DNA from: Lewinella sp038528965
GTDB lineage: Bacteria; Bacteroidota; Bacteroidia; Chitinophagales; Saprospiraceae
Direction: 5' to 3'
Length of the DNA stretch: 64,000 nt
Assembly: GCA_038528965.1 (NCBI GenBank)
Contig: JBCBEC010000018.1
Coordinates: 1-64,000 of the forward strand
In this document: piece by piece, positions 9,776-17,663 of the stretch
How positions within the stretch are numbered: the stretch's first letter is position 1
Layout of the letters: each line of letters begins with the position of its first letter
Made by a program: the position numbers and the translations under genes
The notes under the pieces: model-generated
Seen by the model: only the letters and a program-made list of their open reading frames with translations
Database searches by the model: none
What the model was told of the DNA's origin: nothing

Positions 9776-10681
9776 TTAAATGAGTTGTTCTAATAAGGAG
9801 AGATCATCCTTATTCTTAGTCAAAACACCATAGGTACTCATAAGCAGTGATCGCTGACTTGCGGTCATGCTTTCTCCCAATTTATTGATGGGAAAGTTGA
9901 TCCGCTGCAGCAGTAAGGCCCAATAGATCAACTCGGCGGTAGAAGGCTTTTTACTGAGTTCTTTCCGGCGAATTTTGAAAAAATGAGACACGATCAACTC
10001 CAATTCCTCTCTACTGATCTGTTCCGTTTTTTCACTTAAAATCTGTAATAACTGAGACTCTTCCGGAAACTCGATATGATGAAAGACGACCCGCCGCATA
10101 AAGGCGTCGGGCAAGCTTTTTTCCGAATTACTGGTAATGATAATGATTGGGCGTTTGGTGGGCTCACCTTCGTAGACCTTCGATACCTCTGGCACCTCAA
10201 AGCGTAGTTCCTCTAGCATGTATAGTAGGTCGTTTGGGAAATCTCGCGGGGCTTTATCAATCTCATCAATAAGCACCACCAAGCGAGACTTTCGCTGGAT
10301 AGCTTCGCCTAATGCATTATAGCGAATAAAGCGTTTTTCCACCTCCTGCGTAGTGAGGGCCTGCTTGTTGTTTTGGTTATACTGGAAATGACCGAGCGCA
10401 TCGTAAGTGTAGAACAGATCACGAGCGGTGGAGGTCGTCTGAGCGGTAAACAACAGGGGTTTCTCCAAACCAAAATAGTGCGCAATATGAAACGCCAGTT
10501 GGGTCTTACCCGTACCCGGTTCGCCCGTTAAGAGCAGCGGTTGCCCCAGTGACAAGGCCACATTGACCGCGTACTGCAGTGCTTCACTAGGATGATAGAG
10601 GGCTGGATTATTTAGGGTATCGCTTGGCTGAAAGTCCGGTAGCGGAGTGGGCTTGGCGTTATTATACAGGTAAAATGACAT
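9776..10681 (-). CDS. MoxR-family AAA+ ATPase
   Basis: The 301-residue protein has Walker A GEPGTGKT at 53-60, Walker B VLIDEID at 136-142, sensor 1 ITSNSEK and an arginine-finger region DAFMRRV. The C-terminal lid is short. MoxR ATPases act as chaperone-like assembly factors for vWA-domain partners, and the next gene, only 2 nt away, encodes a large protein with a vWA-like domain. The start overlaps the upstream EAD11/iSTAND gene by 20 nt, so the three proteins are almost certainly translated together. In published conflict-system surveys MoxR/vWA pairs are linked to effector-associated domains, which is the arrangement seen here. The MoxR family call is firm; the immune role is inference. 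Confidence 0.92.
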   Translation of the reverse strand: MSFYLYNNAKPTPLPDFQPSDTLNNPALYHPSEALQYAVNVALSLGQPLLLTGEPGTGKTQLAFHIAHYFGLEKPLLFTAQTTSTARDLFYTYDALGHFQYNQNNKQALTTQEVEKRFIRYNALGEAIQRKSRLVVLIDEIDKAPRDFPNDLLYMLEELRFEVPEVSKVYEGEPTKRPIIIITSNSEKSLPDAFMRRVVFHHIEFPEESQLLQILSEKTEQISREELELIVSHFFKIRRKELSKKPSTAELIYWALLLQRINFPINKLGESMTASQRSLLMSTYGVLTKNKDDLSLLEQLI

Positions 10682-11849
10682 GAGGAAACTGGGCTTTGAG
10701 TTGTCGTTGAAAAACTATTTCTTGCAGGGCTTCCACGTGCATCATAGCGATGTCTGCACGTTCATCCCAATGGTCTTGTTGTTTGAGGACTTCACAAAAC
10801 TGGTTGAGGACCTCCTGGATTTGGGTGGGGTTAGCAGCATTACTGACCTTGCGTAACCAGTGGGCAATATCATCAGCAGAGACGGGAGGATGATCCGTCA
10901 ATAGCAATCCACCACTAGGCACTTCTTCCCGCACCAGCTTTTGTAAAGCTCGCGTGATCCGATGCTGCTCAATCGACATCTTCTCCGGAAAGTCCAAAAC
11001 AAAGAAGAAGTAAAAAGCGGGTCCCTTCCCAGCTTGCTGTGGTCCAAAGGTCTGCACCAGCCATTCCAGGTAGGTCAATATTTCGTTATCCCAATAAGTG
11101 ATATCAATGGTAAAGGCAAAAGTGAGCACCGCAAACGGCCATTCCTGTTGTACATCTCGGGCTAGCAGTGTATCCAAGCTGGTCTCCAGGCCATATTTCT
11201 GCAAGCGCTGCCCCAAATACCGTTTAAACATTTGCTTGCTAGCCGATACGAACAGCCCGCGGGGCAAGGGTTGAAAACAAAGGCGATCCAGCGGGTATTC
11301 CCCGATCCGGTGCCGTACTTGCTCGTAATCTACAATTTGATCCTTCTCTGCTTGTAAAGACTGCGCAATTTCATAAGCCAAACGCTCAGCAAAAGAAGAG
11401 GGGCGCTGTTCGGCGTGCCCCAGCAAGAAGAAAAACTGACTACTGCTATCGCGGTTAACCCGCAAAAACTCCACCGCCCGGCTAAAAGCTCGGTGGCGAT
11501 CACAGTTGACCAAATCCAGCACACCAAGATCACGCAGCGGCAGATCAGCTACCGCCCGCGCCAGACCTGTTTCATCGCTCGACTGCCAGTGCAGATCACT
11601 GGCGTCCAGTTGGCCCAAAAGAAGAAGTAAGGAATGGTTGATCTCATGCTGTTGTTCCTCCCATTCGCTGGACTTAATCACCCCAGCGATGAACTGTTTG
11701 GTAGCCAGAGTGAATTGGCTATGCCGTACCAGTACGGCATCAGAGTAAAGGCTATCTTGATGTATAGCATCCGCCAAAACTTTCAAGGCATCTTCAGTCT
11801 TGCTTTTGGTCAAAAGCTTGCGGACCTTCTTTCTTAATTCATCTAGCAT
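10662..11849 (-). CDS. EAD11-like adaptor fused to an inactive-STAND (iSTAND) domain
   Basis: This 395-residue protein is the first gene of the MoxR operon. Residues 1-90 form a compact helical domain (KKVRKLLTKSKTEDALKVL, then GVIKSSEWEEQQHEINHSLL) matching the pattern of effector-associated domain 11, a death-fold-like adaptor that docks effectors. After a linker, residues about 115-380 look like a STAND-type P-loop fold: AVEFLR, then FFFLLGHAEQRPSSFAERL at 139-157. The Walker A glycine/lysine signature is missing, as in the iSTAND family. The protein may recognise a target and recruit an EAD11-bearing effector encoded elsewhere. No such effector is in the window. Domain names come from motif resemblance only and need a profile search. 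Confidence 0.62.
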   Translation of the reverse strand: MLDELRKKVRKLLTKSKTEDALKVLADAIHQDSLYSDAVLVRHSQFTLATKQFIAGVIKSSEWEEQQHEINHSLLLLLGQLDASDLHWQSSDETGLARAVADLPLRDLGVLDLVNCDRHRAFSRAVEFLRVNRDSSSQFFFLLGHAEQRPSSFAERLAYEIAQSLQAEKDQIVDYEQVRHRIGEYPLDRLCFQPLPRGLFVSASKQMFKRYLGQRLQKYGLETSLDTLLARDVQQEWPFAVLTFAFTIDITYWDNEILTYLEWLVQTFGPQQAGKGPAFYFFFVLDFPEKMSIEQHRITRALQKLVREEVPSGGLLLTDHPPVSADDIAHWLRKVSNAANPTQIQEVLNQFCEVLKQQDHWDERADIAMMHVEALQEIVFQRQLKAQFPHVILPV

Positions 11850-11931
11850 GCTAGGCGCGTGTTGGGTACAGGTGCATTGATTTCCAAATATAATAACTTG
11901 TTTGGAACGCTACAGATTGTCCGGCCTGAAA

Positions 11932-14052
11932 TCAAGAGATTCTCGACCAACCCTTTAAATGCTTGTAATGCTGATCCAGATGAGCGGCCAGGCGGCGATA
12001 GTGTTCCTTTTCGAGTTTGGGATCATCATCTAAGATGCGATGGGCTATTTCGCGCGCAGTTTGAAGGATACGGCCATCCTGCGCTAAGTCAGCAATTTTT
12101 AAATTGAGAATACCACTTTGTTGGGTCCCCTCGATATTTCCAGGCCCGCGTAGGCGTAGGTCAGCTTCCGCAATTTCAAAACCATTACTAGTGCGGACCA
12201 TGGTAGCGATCCGCTCGCGGCTTTCGTTGCTCAACTTAAAGCCAGACATCAATATGCAGTAGGATTGATCTGCACCCCGCCCCACTCTACCGCGTAGCTG
12301 GTGCAGCTGTGAAAGGCCAAAACGCTCTGTATTTTCGATGACCATCACACTGGCGTTGGGTACATTTACGCCTACCTCAATTACGGTAGTGGCTACCATA
12401 ATTTGCGTAACGCCTTCTTTGAAACGCTGCATTTCATAATCCTTCACCTCGGGTTTCATTCGCCCGTGTACTACGCTGATCTGAAAATCCGGCTGCGGAA
12501 AATCATGTAGTAGCACCTCGTAACCCGCTTCCAGGGCTTGCAGATCCAGCTTTTCATTTTCCTCAATGAGTGGATACACTACATACACCTGCCGACCGAT
12601 GGCAATCTGCTCTTTCATAAAACCAATTACGCGGCGGCGTTGGTGTTCTGTTTTGTGCAAGGTCTCCACAGGTTTACGGCCCGGTGGGAGCTCATCAATG
12701 ACCGACACATCAAGGTCACCATATAAGGTCATGGCCAGTGTACGTGGAATGGGTGTGGCCGTCATGACCAAAATGTGCGGAGGATAGGGTGTATTCTTTT
12801 TCCACAGCTTGGCTCTTTGCTTTACGCCAAAGCGGTGTTGTTCATCGGTGATTGCCAGTCCCAGGTTTTTAAATACAACTGGCGGTTCTAGAATGGCATG
12901 CGTGCCTACCAGAATATCAATTTTGCCTGCAACCAACTCTTCCAACAGCGCTTTGCGCTTTTTGCCACGCACACTACCGGTGAGAAATCCAACTCTTAGA
13001 TCCAGTCCTTCTACATATTCTTGGATACCATCGTAATGCTGCTGGGCCAAAATTTCGGTAGGCGCTAGCATACAAGCCTGGTAGCCATTGTCGATTGCCA
13101 TGAGCATGCTCATGAGCCCTACCATGGTCTTGCCGCTTCCTACATCACCTTGTAGTAGGCGGTTCATTTGGATGGGCCGCCCCATATCTTGGCGAATTTC
13201 CCGCAGCACCCGTTTCTGCGCTCCGGTAAGCTCAAAGGGAATTTTATCGCGGTAGAAGGTATTGAAGTAATCTCCGATAGTGGGGAAGGCATAACCCTTG
13301 ACGGCTCCTTTGCGCCGCTTTTTCAGCTGAATCAGGCGCAGCTGTAGAAGGAAAAGCTCTTCAAACTTCAGCCGATTACGAGCGGCCTTCAGCACCTCTG
13401 CCTTAGGCGGAAAGTGGATCGCTTTTAGCGCATCGAAACGGGATAGTAATCTTAATTTTTTAACGATATAGTCTGGCAAAATCTCCGGTACATCCGCAGG
13501 AATGAGCTTCTCGAAAACGGCCTGCATGAGGCGGCGCCGGACTTTGCTATCCAGTCCTTTGTTATTCAGCTTTTCAGTACTGGGATAAACGGGCGCAAAG
13601 GTTAAGGCTTCCTGCTGATTGCGGGTATCGGCTGCCTCCATTTCTGGATGCGAAATATTTAAACTTCCTCGAAAATCAGTCACCTTTCCGTAGACCACGT
13701 ACTCTTTACCGACCACCAGATTTTTCTGTAGCCAGTGCACCCCCTTAAACCAAACCAGATCAATCTTGCCGGAAGAATCTCGTAAAACGGCTTGCAATCT
13801 CCTTTTGCGGCCCTCTCCTATCAGGTTGACCCTACGGAGAATACCTTTAAGCTGTACCGCGCCACTATCGGGCATCAGTTCGCCGATGCGGTGAAACTGA
13901 GTTTTATCCACATACCGAAAGGGAAACTGAAACAAAAGATCGCCCAGGGTACGGATACCTAGCTCTTCGCGCAGGAGCTCTCCGCGGGCGGGGCCTACCC
14001 CTTTCAGATACTCGATGGCTTGCTGAAGCAATTGGCTCTGGCCGGCCTGCAT
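11932..14052 (-). CDS. recG: ATP-dependent DNA helicase RecG
   Basis: The 706-residue length is normal for RecG. The N-terminal wedge domain contains an OB fold (about 60-150). Helicase motif I is GDVGSGKT, motif II is DEQH in ITDEQHRFGV, motif III is MTATPIPRT, and motifs V/VI include VIEVGVNVPNA and QLRGRVGRG. The TRG region and the C-terminal LRGPGNIEGTQQSG are present. RecG drives branch migration and reverses stalled replication forks. The stop lies 82 nt before the EAD11/iSTAND gene, so read-through transcription into the MoxR operon is possible. The promoter is expected in the 508-bp spacer upstream. Confidence 0.97.
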   Translation of the reverse strand: MQAGQSQLLQQAIEYLKGVGPARGELLREELGIRTLGDLLFQFPFRYVDKTQFHRIGELMPDSGAVQLKGILRRVNLIGEGRKRRLQAVLRDSSGKIDLVWFKGVHWLQKNLVVGKEYVVYGKVTDFRGSLNISHPEMEAADTRNQQEALTFAPVYPSTEKLNNKGLDSKVRRRLMQAVFEKLIPADVPEILPDYIVKKLRLLSRFDALKAIHFPPKAEVLKAARNRLKFEELFLLQLRLIQLKKRRKGAVKGYAFPTIGDYFNTFYRDKIPFELTGAQKRVLREIRQDMGRPIQMNRLLQGDVGSGKTMVGLMSMLMAIDNGYQACMLAPTEILAQQHYDGIQEYVEGLDLRVGFLTGSVRGKKRKALLEELVAGKIDILVGTHAILEPPVVFKNLGLAITDEQHRFGVKQRAKLWKKNTPYPPHILVMTATPIPRTLAMTLYGDLDVSVIDELPPGRKPVETLHKTEHQRRRVIGFMKEQIAIGRQVYVVYPLIEENEKLDLQALEAGYEVLLHDFPQPDFQISVVHGRMKPEVKDYEMQRFKEGVTQIMVATTVIEVGVNVPNASVMVIENTERFGLSQLHQLRGRVGRGADQSYCILMSGFKLSNESRERIATMVRTSNGFEIAEADLRLRGPGNIEGTQQSGILNLKIADLAQDGRILQTAREIAHRILDDDPKLEKEHYRRLAAHLDQHYKHLKGWSRIS

Positions 14053-14560
14053 AGCTAATAGAACTTAGAGATATGGTGATGTTGCAAAGTTAGAAAGATA
14101 TAAGCAGCTCCAGCTACCCAACATTTCCTTAGATTGACAAAAATAAAAATCTATTTTGTTTTATTTTAAAATATTTCTTACATTTACTGTGAGCAAGAAA
14201 AAAGCACAGCTACAACAGGATTTATTTGAGTCCAGTTCAACTGTTTAATCAGCGTTTCTTTAACTGTTCGATCTGCTCCGGAGAATTACGAACGGCGTTC
14301 AGTGGTCAATATTCCCGCTTTTAGCTCAAACATAGGATTTTGTTGGCTTCAATGATCGTGTAATCATTGAAGATGTGAATCCCGTGCTTCAATTCGCGAG
14401 GCGAAATGAGGTGACGTTCCAGGACCAGGAGAGGGTGAGCTCTGACGATCGAATAGAAATTCGATGTCAGAATCCTGATATTCTACCTTAGTGGAATCGT
14501 CAGGACCCGCCGAAGGCGGTATGTCTCAAACATACCTCAGTCCCAACACCCACAATACTA
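14053..14560. ncRNA. Long spacer with a chain of hairpins; possible structured RNA
   Basis: There is no credible open frame here. The part next to recG (14053-14220) is AT-rich and probably holds its promoter. From about 14265 to 14526 there is a run of inverted repeats: GTTCG/CGAAC enclosing CTCCGGAG; a 10-bp stem at 14347-14372 (CTTCAATGAT/ATCATTGAAG, 6-nt loop); a small ATTCGC/GCGAA stem near 14391-14407; a 13-bp stem with one bulge at 14441-14471 (AGAA loop); an imperfect CCTGA/TCAGG stem; and CCGCC-GAA-GGCGG near 14509-14521. No known RNA family was recognised. It could be a small RNA, REP-like DNA, or the decayed end of a mobile element. Confidence 0.35.
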
Positions 14561-15595
14561 TCACTCCCTAACCTTCATCACCTTTGTCCTCAGCACCTCC
14601 TGCCCCTCTACTTTGAGCATTAGAAAGTACATTCCTGTTGCCCAAGTCTTCGTTTCAATGAATGAATTGCTGTTGTAGGCTGATTCTTGAAAAACAAGCT
14701 GCCCTACACTATTAAAAACGTCTAACTGGATGGGGAACATTTGCACCTCATCAGGCAGTGACAGCCTGAACTGATCCCGGACTGGATTTGGTACAACTCG
14801 TACATTGCCTATCTCTAGCGGCTCATCTGCAGAAAGGATTAAGGCGTTACAAGTTGCACTGAGCGTGTAAGGTGACCCAAAGAACCCCTCCCTATAGAGT
14901 AGCGTTTCTTCTGCTTCACTGTAGCAAAGGAATCCACAACCTGATTCAAAAGGTGCGTCAAGCCAAGCACCCAATAGTCCTAGATCAGCACTGCCAATGC
15001 CTTCTACCCAATCCGTCTGGTTATCAAAGTGGTAGGTTCTTCGCTCCGTACCATCTTCTAGCGTTGTTGTCCTAATCTCAATAAGTTCGGTTGGCCCCTC
15101 TCCGGTTTGGACAACATCACCAACGGAAACGGGAAACTCGTATAGCAGTTCCTCCTCACCTACTTCAGGCATAGTCAACAAACAGCGTTCTAGAACTTCA
15201 AATTCCTCTGGTCGAAAATTGATGTAATAGACGGTTCTGGCAACTGTGTCTTGCCGCAAGCCACCGTACAGGATGTAGGGATTATCATAATTCTCTTCAG
15301 TAATAGAGGTCTCGAACATATCATTACCAATGTAGTAGGTGCGCCTGGAGTAGTACCAATCTTCTCTGGAGTATACCTTCTTGTACTGGATTCCATTAAC
15401 GAGCGTATCTCCGTCCAGACGATAAGAATAAGCAGTAGTCTCGCCACCCTCTGATCCCGGCGGATCACCAGCTCCCTGAAAACTAAAGTCTTGCCAACTT
15501 ACGCCATCTTCTAGCGTGAAAGGAACATAATCCTGCGCAGGGAGCAGCATCGGACTAAAAATCAGTAGTAGAAAGTAGTAGTGCTTAGAACTCAT
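14561..15595 (-). CDS. Secreted protein of unknown function with T9SS sorting domain
   Basis: The 344-residue product begins with a signal peptide (FLLLIFSPMLLPAQ, cleavage probably after Gln) and ends with a type A T9SS sorting domain: VVPNPVRDQFRLSL, then FNSVGQLVFQ, and a final strand ending in KVMKVRE. The roughly 230-residue middle is rich in Tyr, Glu and Asp and matches no domain I recognise. Cysteines occur in two clusters, CLLT and CGFLCYSE. It should cross the outer membrane by T9SS and be either surface-attached or released. It stands alone: recG lies downstream across the hairpin-rich spacer, and the upstream gene is divergent. Export is confident; activity is unknown. Confidence 0.82.
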   Translation of the reverse strand: MSSKHYYFLLLIFSPMLLPAQDYVPFTLEDGVSWQDFSFQGAGDPPGSEGGETTAYSYRLDGDTLVNGIQYKKVYSREDWYYSRRTYYIGNDMFETSITEENYDNPYILYGGLRQDTVARTVYYINFRPEEFEVLERCLLTMPEVGEEELLYEFPVSVGDVVQTGEGPTELIEIRTTTLEDGTERRTYHFDNQTDWVEGIGSADLGLLGAWLDAPFESGCGFLCYSEAEETLLYREGFFGSPYTLSATCNALILSADEPLEIGNVRVVPNPVRDQFRLSLPDEVQMFPIQLDVFNSVGQLVFQESAYNSNSFIETKTWATGMYFLMLKVEGQEVLRTKVMKVRE

Positions 15596-15726
15596 TTTTC
15601 GAGCGCGTTTATTAGTTGATCATTAAATATACAACTTCGATCAGTTGAGTCACCTGTCCATAAGTTGATATTATTTAGCCTGTCAACAGACAAAACAGTA
15701 CCTTCAAGCTAGACAACCACCGAACT

Positions 15727-16092
15727 ATGCCACTACTCGCTACGATCATTATTGCGCTTGTTGCGCTCTTCCACCTCTATATCCTTTACTTCGAAATGTT
15801 TGCTTGGGAGAGCAGGGGACCGAAAGTGTTTCGGCAATTTCCGAAGGAAATGTTTCCTAAAACCAAAGCCATGGCCGCTAATCAAGGACTGTACAATGGG
15901 TTCCTAGCCGCAGGCTTGATTTGGTCCTTACTCATCAAAAATGAGACCTGGCAGCAGAATGTAGCGCTCTTCTTTCTAGGCTGCGTAGCTGTCGCCGGTA
16001 TATTTGGTGCGGCCACTGCTTCCAAGCGGATCTTGTATGTTCAGGCCCTACCTGCACTTCTTGGCATCGCGGTTCTCCTGTTTATGGGTTAG
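15727..16092 (+). CDS. DUF1304 small integral membrane protein
   Basis: The 121-residue product has four predicted membrane helices. It carries the DUF1304 pattern: an N-terminal helix ending YFEMFAWE, then FPKTKAMAANQGLYNGFLAAGL, then two further helices with GATASKRILYVQALPAL between them. The family is widespread in bacteria and its function is not known. The gene is monocistronic, divergent from the T9SS gene on its left, and converges with the gene on its right, with an 18-bp gap. The length and all conserved segments are complete. Confidence 0.88.
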   Translation: MPLLATIIIALVALFHLYILYFEMFAWESRGPKVFRQFPKEMFPKTKAMAANQGLYNGFLAAGLIWSLLIKNETWQQNVALFFLGCVAVAGIFGAATASKRILYVQALPALLGIAVLLFMG

Positions 16093-16110
16093 TGCCATGT
16101 ACGGAACCTA

Positions 16111-17502
16111 CTACTTTGGTAATTGATTCAAGAGCCATTCCCGTTCTGTTAGTGGCTGTAGAGCAAGCAATTCTGCTTGAAGCTGCTGTACTGCCGCCCG
16201 TTCATACGAATTTAGTCGTACGAGTTTCCTGACAGCTTGTACAAAATTGAGGTAATTGTCTCGGTGGTAAGCCAACATTTTCTTCCGCCGCAAGAAGCGG
16301 CGCATGGCAGACAAGTGAGAGTCAAGCGCCTGAAAGGCCTGTTGTTCATAATAAACTTTAAGGAGCAGGGTCTTGGCAGCTAGGTTCAGTAAAACATCTC
16401 GGTAGTCGGCCTTTTGTAGGGCTACGATCGCTGCATCAAGATTGCCACGCGCATATTCCAGTTTTGCCAAATTGAATGAATAGGTCCCTAGTCGGTGGCC
16501 TGGTGTAAGATGGACTCGGTATTGTTCGAGAAAGCTCCCAACCCAATCAAATTGCTCTTGTTGTAGGCCCAGTGCTACGATATTGCGGTAGGCGAATCGC
16601 GATAGATAACCGTCTAGGGTAAGCAGCTCTTCGTCAAGTGCTTTTTGGTATAAGCTTAAAGCAGCTTTACCAAACGGTTGATCTCCATTGTTGTAACGAC
16701 GGATGCTAAAATTAATAGCGAAAAGATAGACATCTCTACGCTCATCAGCAGGTAGCAGATGGCCATAGGTCTGTAATTGTTGACGTAAGGTAAAAAAGTG
16801 GTGTACTTCTTCTTTGTTGCGCAACATTTGATAGCAATTATAAAAGACGCCCAAGACCGGGTGTACCGCCACCAGTTCTTCCGTCACAAAAGGAAGGAGT
16901 TGCTCTAGTACTCGCAAGTCATACTCCGTTTTAACCACCGCTTGGTGCGAGAGAAGTTCACAAGCCTCCTTCAATTTCATGATCAGAAAATAGGTATCCA
17001 GGGCTTCACTTTGCTCTTGTAAATGGAGGGTGGCTGTTCGATGTTGTTTACTGGCAAGTAAATTTTCTTCGCGAATTGAATCATGCCGATACTGATGATA
17101 TCGAGCACTGCGATATCCTTCTTTATCTAGCAGTTTATGCACCTGACGCTGGCTCGTGCTGACGTGCCGCGCCAAATCTTTGTCTCGATAAATCCGACTT
17201 AGTCTAACCTGGTAGTCCAGGCGATCCGACATTAGCTGAGCAACGACCAAGTACTTTTCCAGGCGTTTGAGCAACCAACTCATCACAAAGCGTAGCTGCT
17301 GTGCATCATAGTCTTGACCAGGGAAAAGTTGCTTAAAGGCCGCTTCCATGTCAAGCTGTCCTTCTGTTGCGACAATCAACTCCAATAATTGCAGTACATC
17401 CTCCCGCTGATTGAAGTAAGGGGAACGCAAAAACTTGCGCACCTCACGCAATTCATAAGGACTAAAACTTAAACACAGTTCTACGAGGTGGCTATTTTTC
17501 AC
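16111..17502 (-). CDS. Conserved all-helical hypothetical protein
   Basis: The 463-residue product has no signal peptide or membrane helix and is predicted almost entirely helical. The C-terminal half has spaced hydrophobic/aromatic patterns (LGTYSFNLAKLEYARGNLDA, LLLKVYYEQQAFQALD) reminiscent of TPR-like repeats. The N-terminus (SPYELREVRKFLRSPYFNQ) is a recurrent feature of a Saprospirales-type family I have seen as hypothetical. The start is GTG at 17502; the preceding in-frame codon is a stop, so no longer form is possible. A cytoplasmic scaffold role is conceivable but unsupported. The 160-bp AT-rich spacer upstream is shared with a divergent secreted protein gene. Confidence 0.7.
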   Translation of the reverse strand: MKNSHLVELCLSFSPYELREVRKFLRSPYFNQREDVLQLLELIVATEGQLDMEAAFKQLFPGQDYDAQQLRFVMSWLLKRLEKYLVVAQLMSDRLDYQVRLSRIYRDKDLARHVSTSQRQVHKLLDKEGYRSARYHQYRHDSIREENLLASKQHRTATLHLQEQSEALDTYFLIMKLKEACELLSHQAVVKTEYDLRVLEQLLPFVTEELVAVHPVLGVFYNCYQMLRNKEEVHHFFTLRQQLQTYGHLLPADERRDVYLFAINFSIRRYNNGDQPFGKAALSLYQKALDEELLTLDGYLSRFAYRNIVALGLQQEQFDWVGSFLEQYRVHLTPGHRLGTYSFNLAKLEYARGNLDAAIVALQKADYRDVLLNLAAKTLLLKVYYEQQAFQALDSHLSAMRRFLRRKKMLAYHRDNYLNFVQAVRKLVRLNSYERAAVQQLQAELLALQPLTEREWLLNQLPK

Positions 17503-17663
17503 TCAGATGAAATATATTCATTTTATAAGAATACACTTTATTAAACGTAATAGCTGATAATACAGCATTTAAATCGCAAAATATAATTTATAAATTATAA
17601 AAATTGTCATTGCTCTAGCGAGCCGAATAATTCATCTTGCAGACAACTTAATCCACAAGAACC

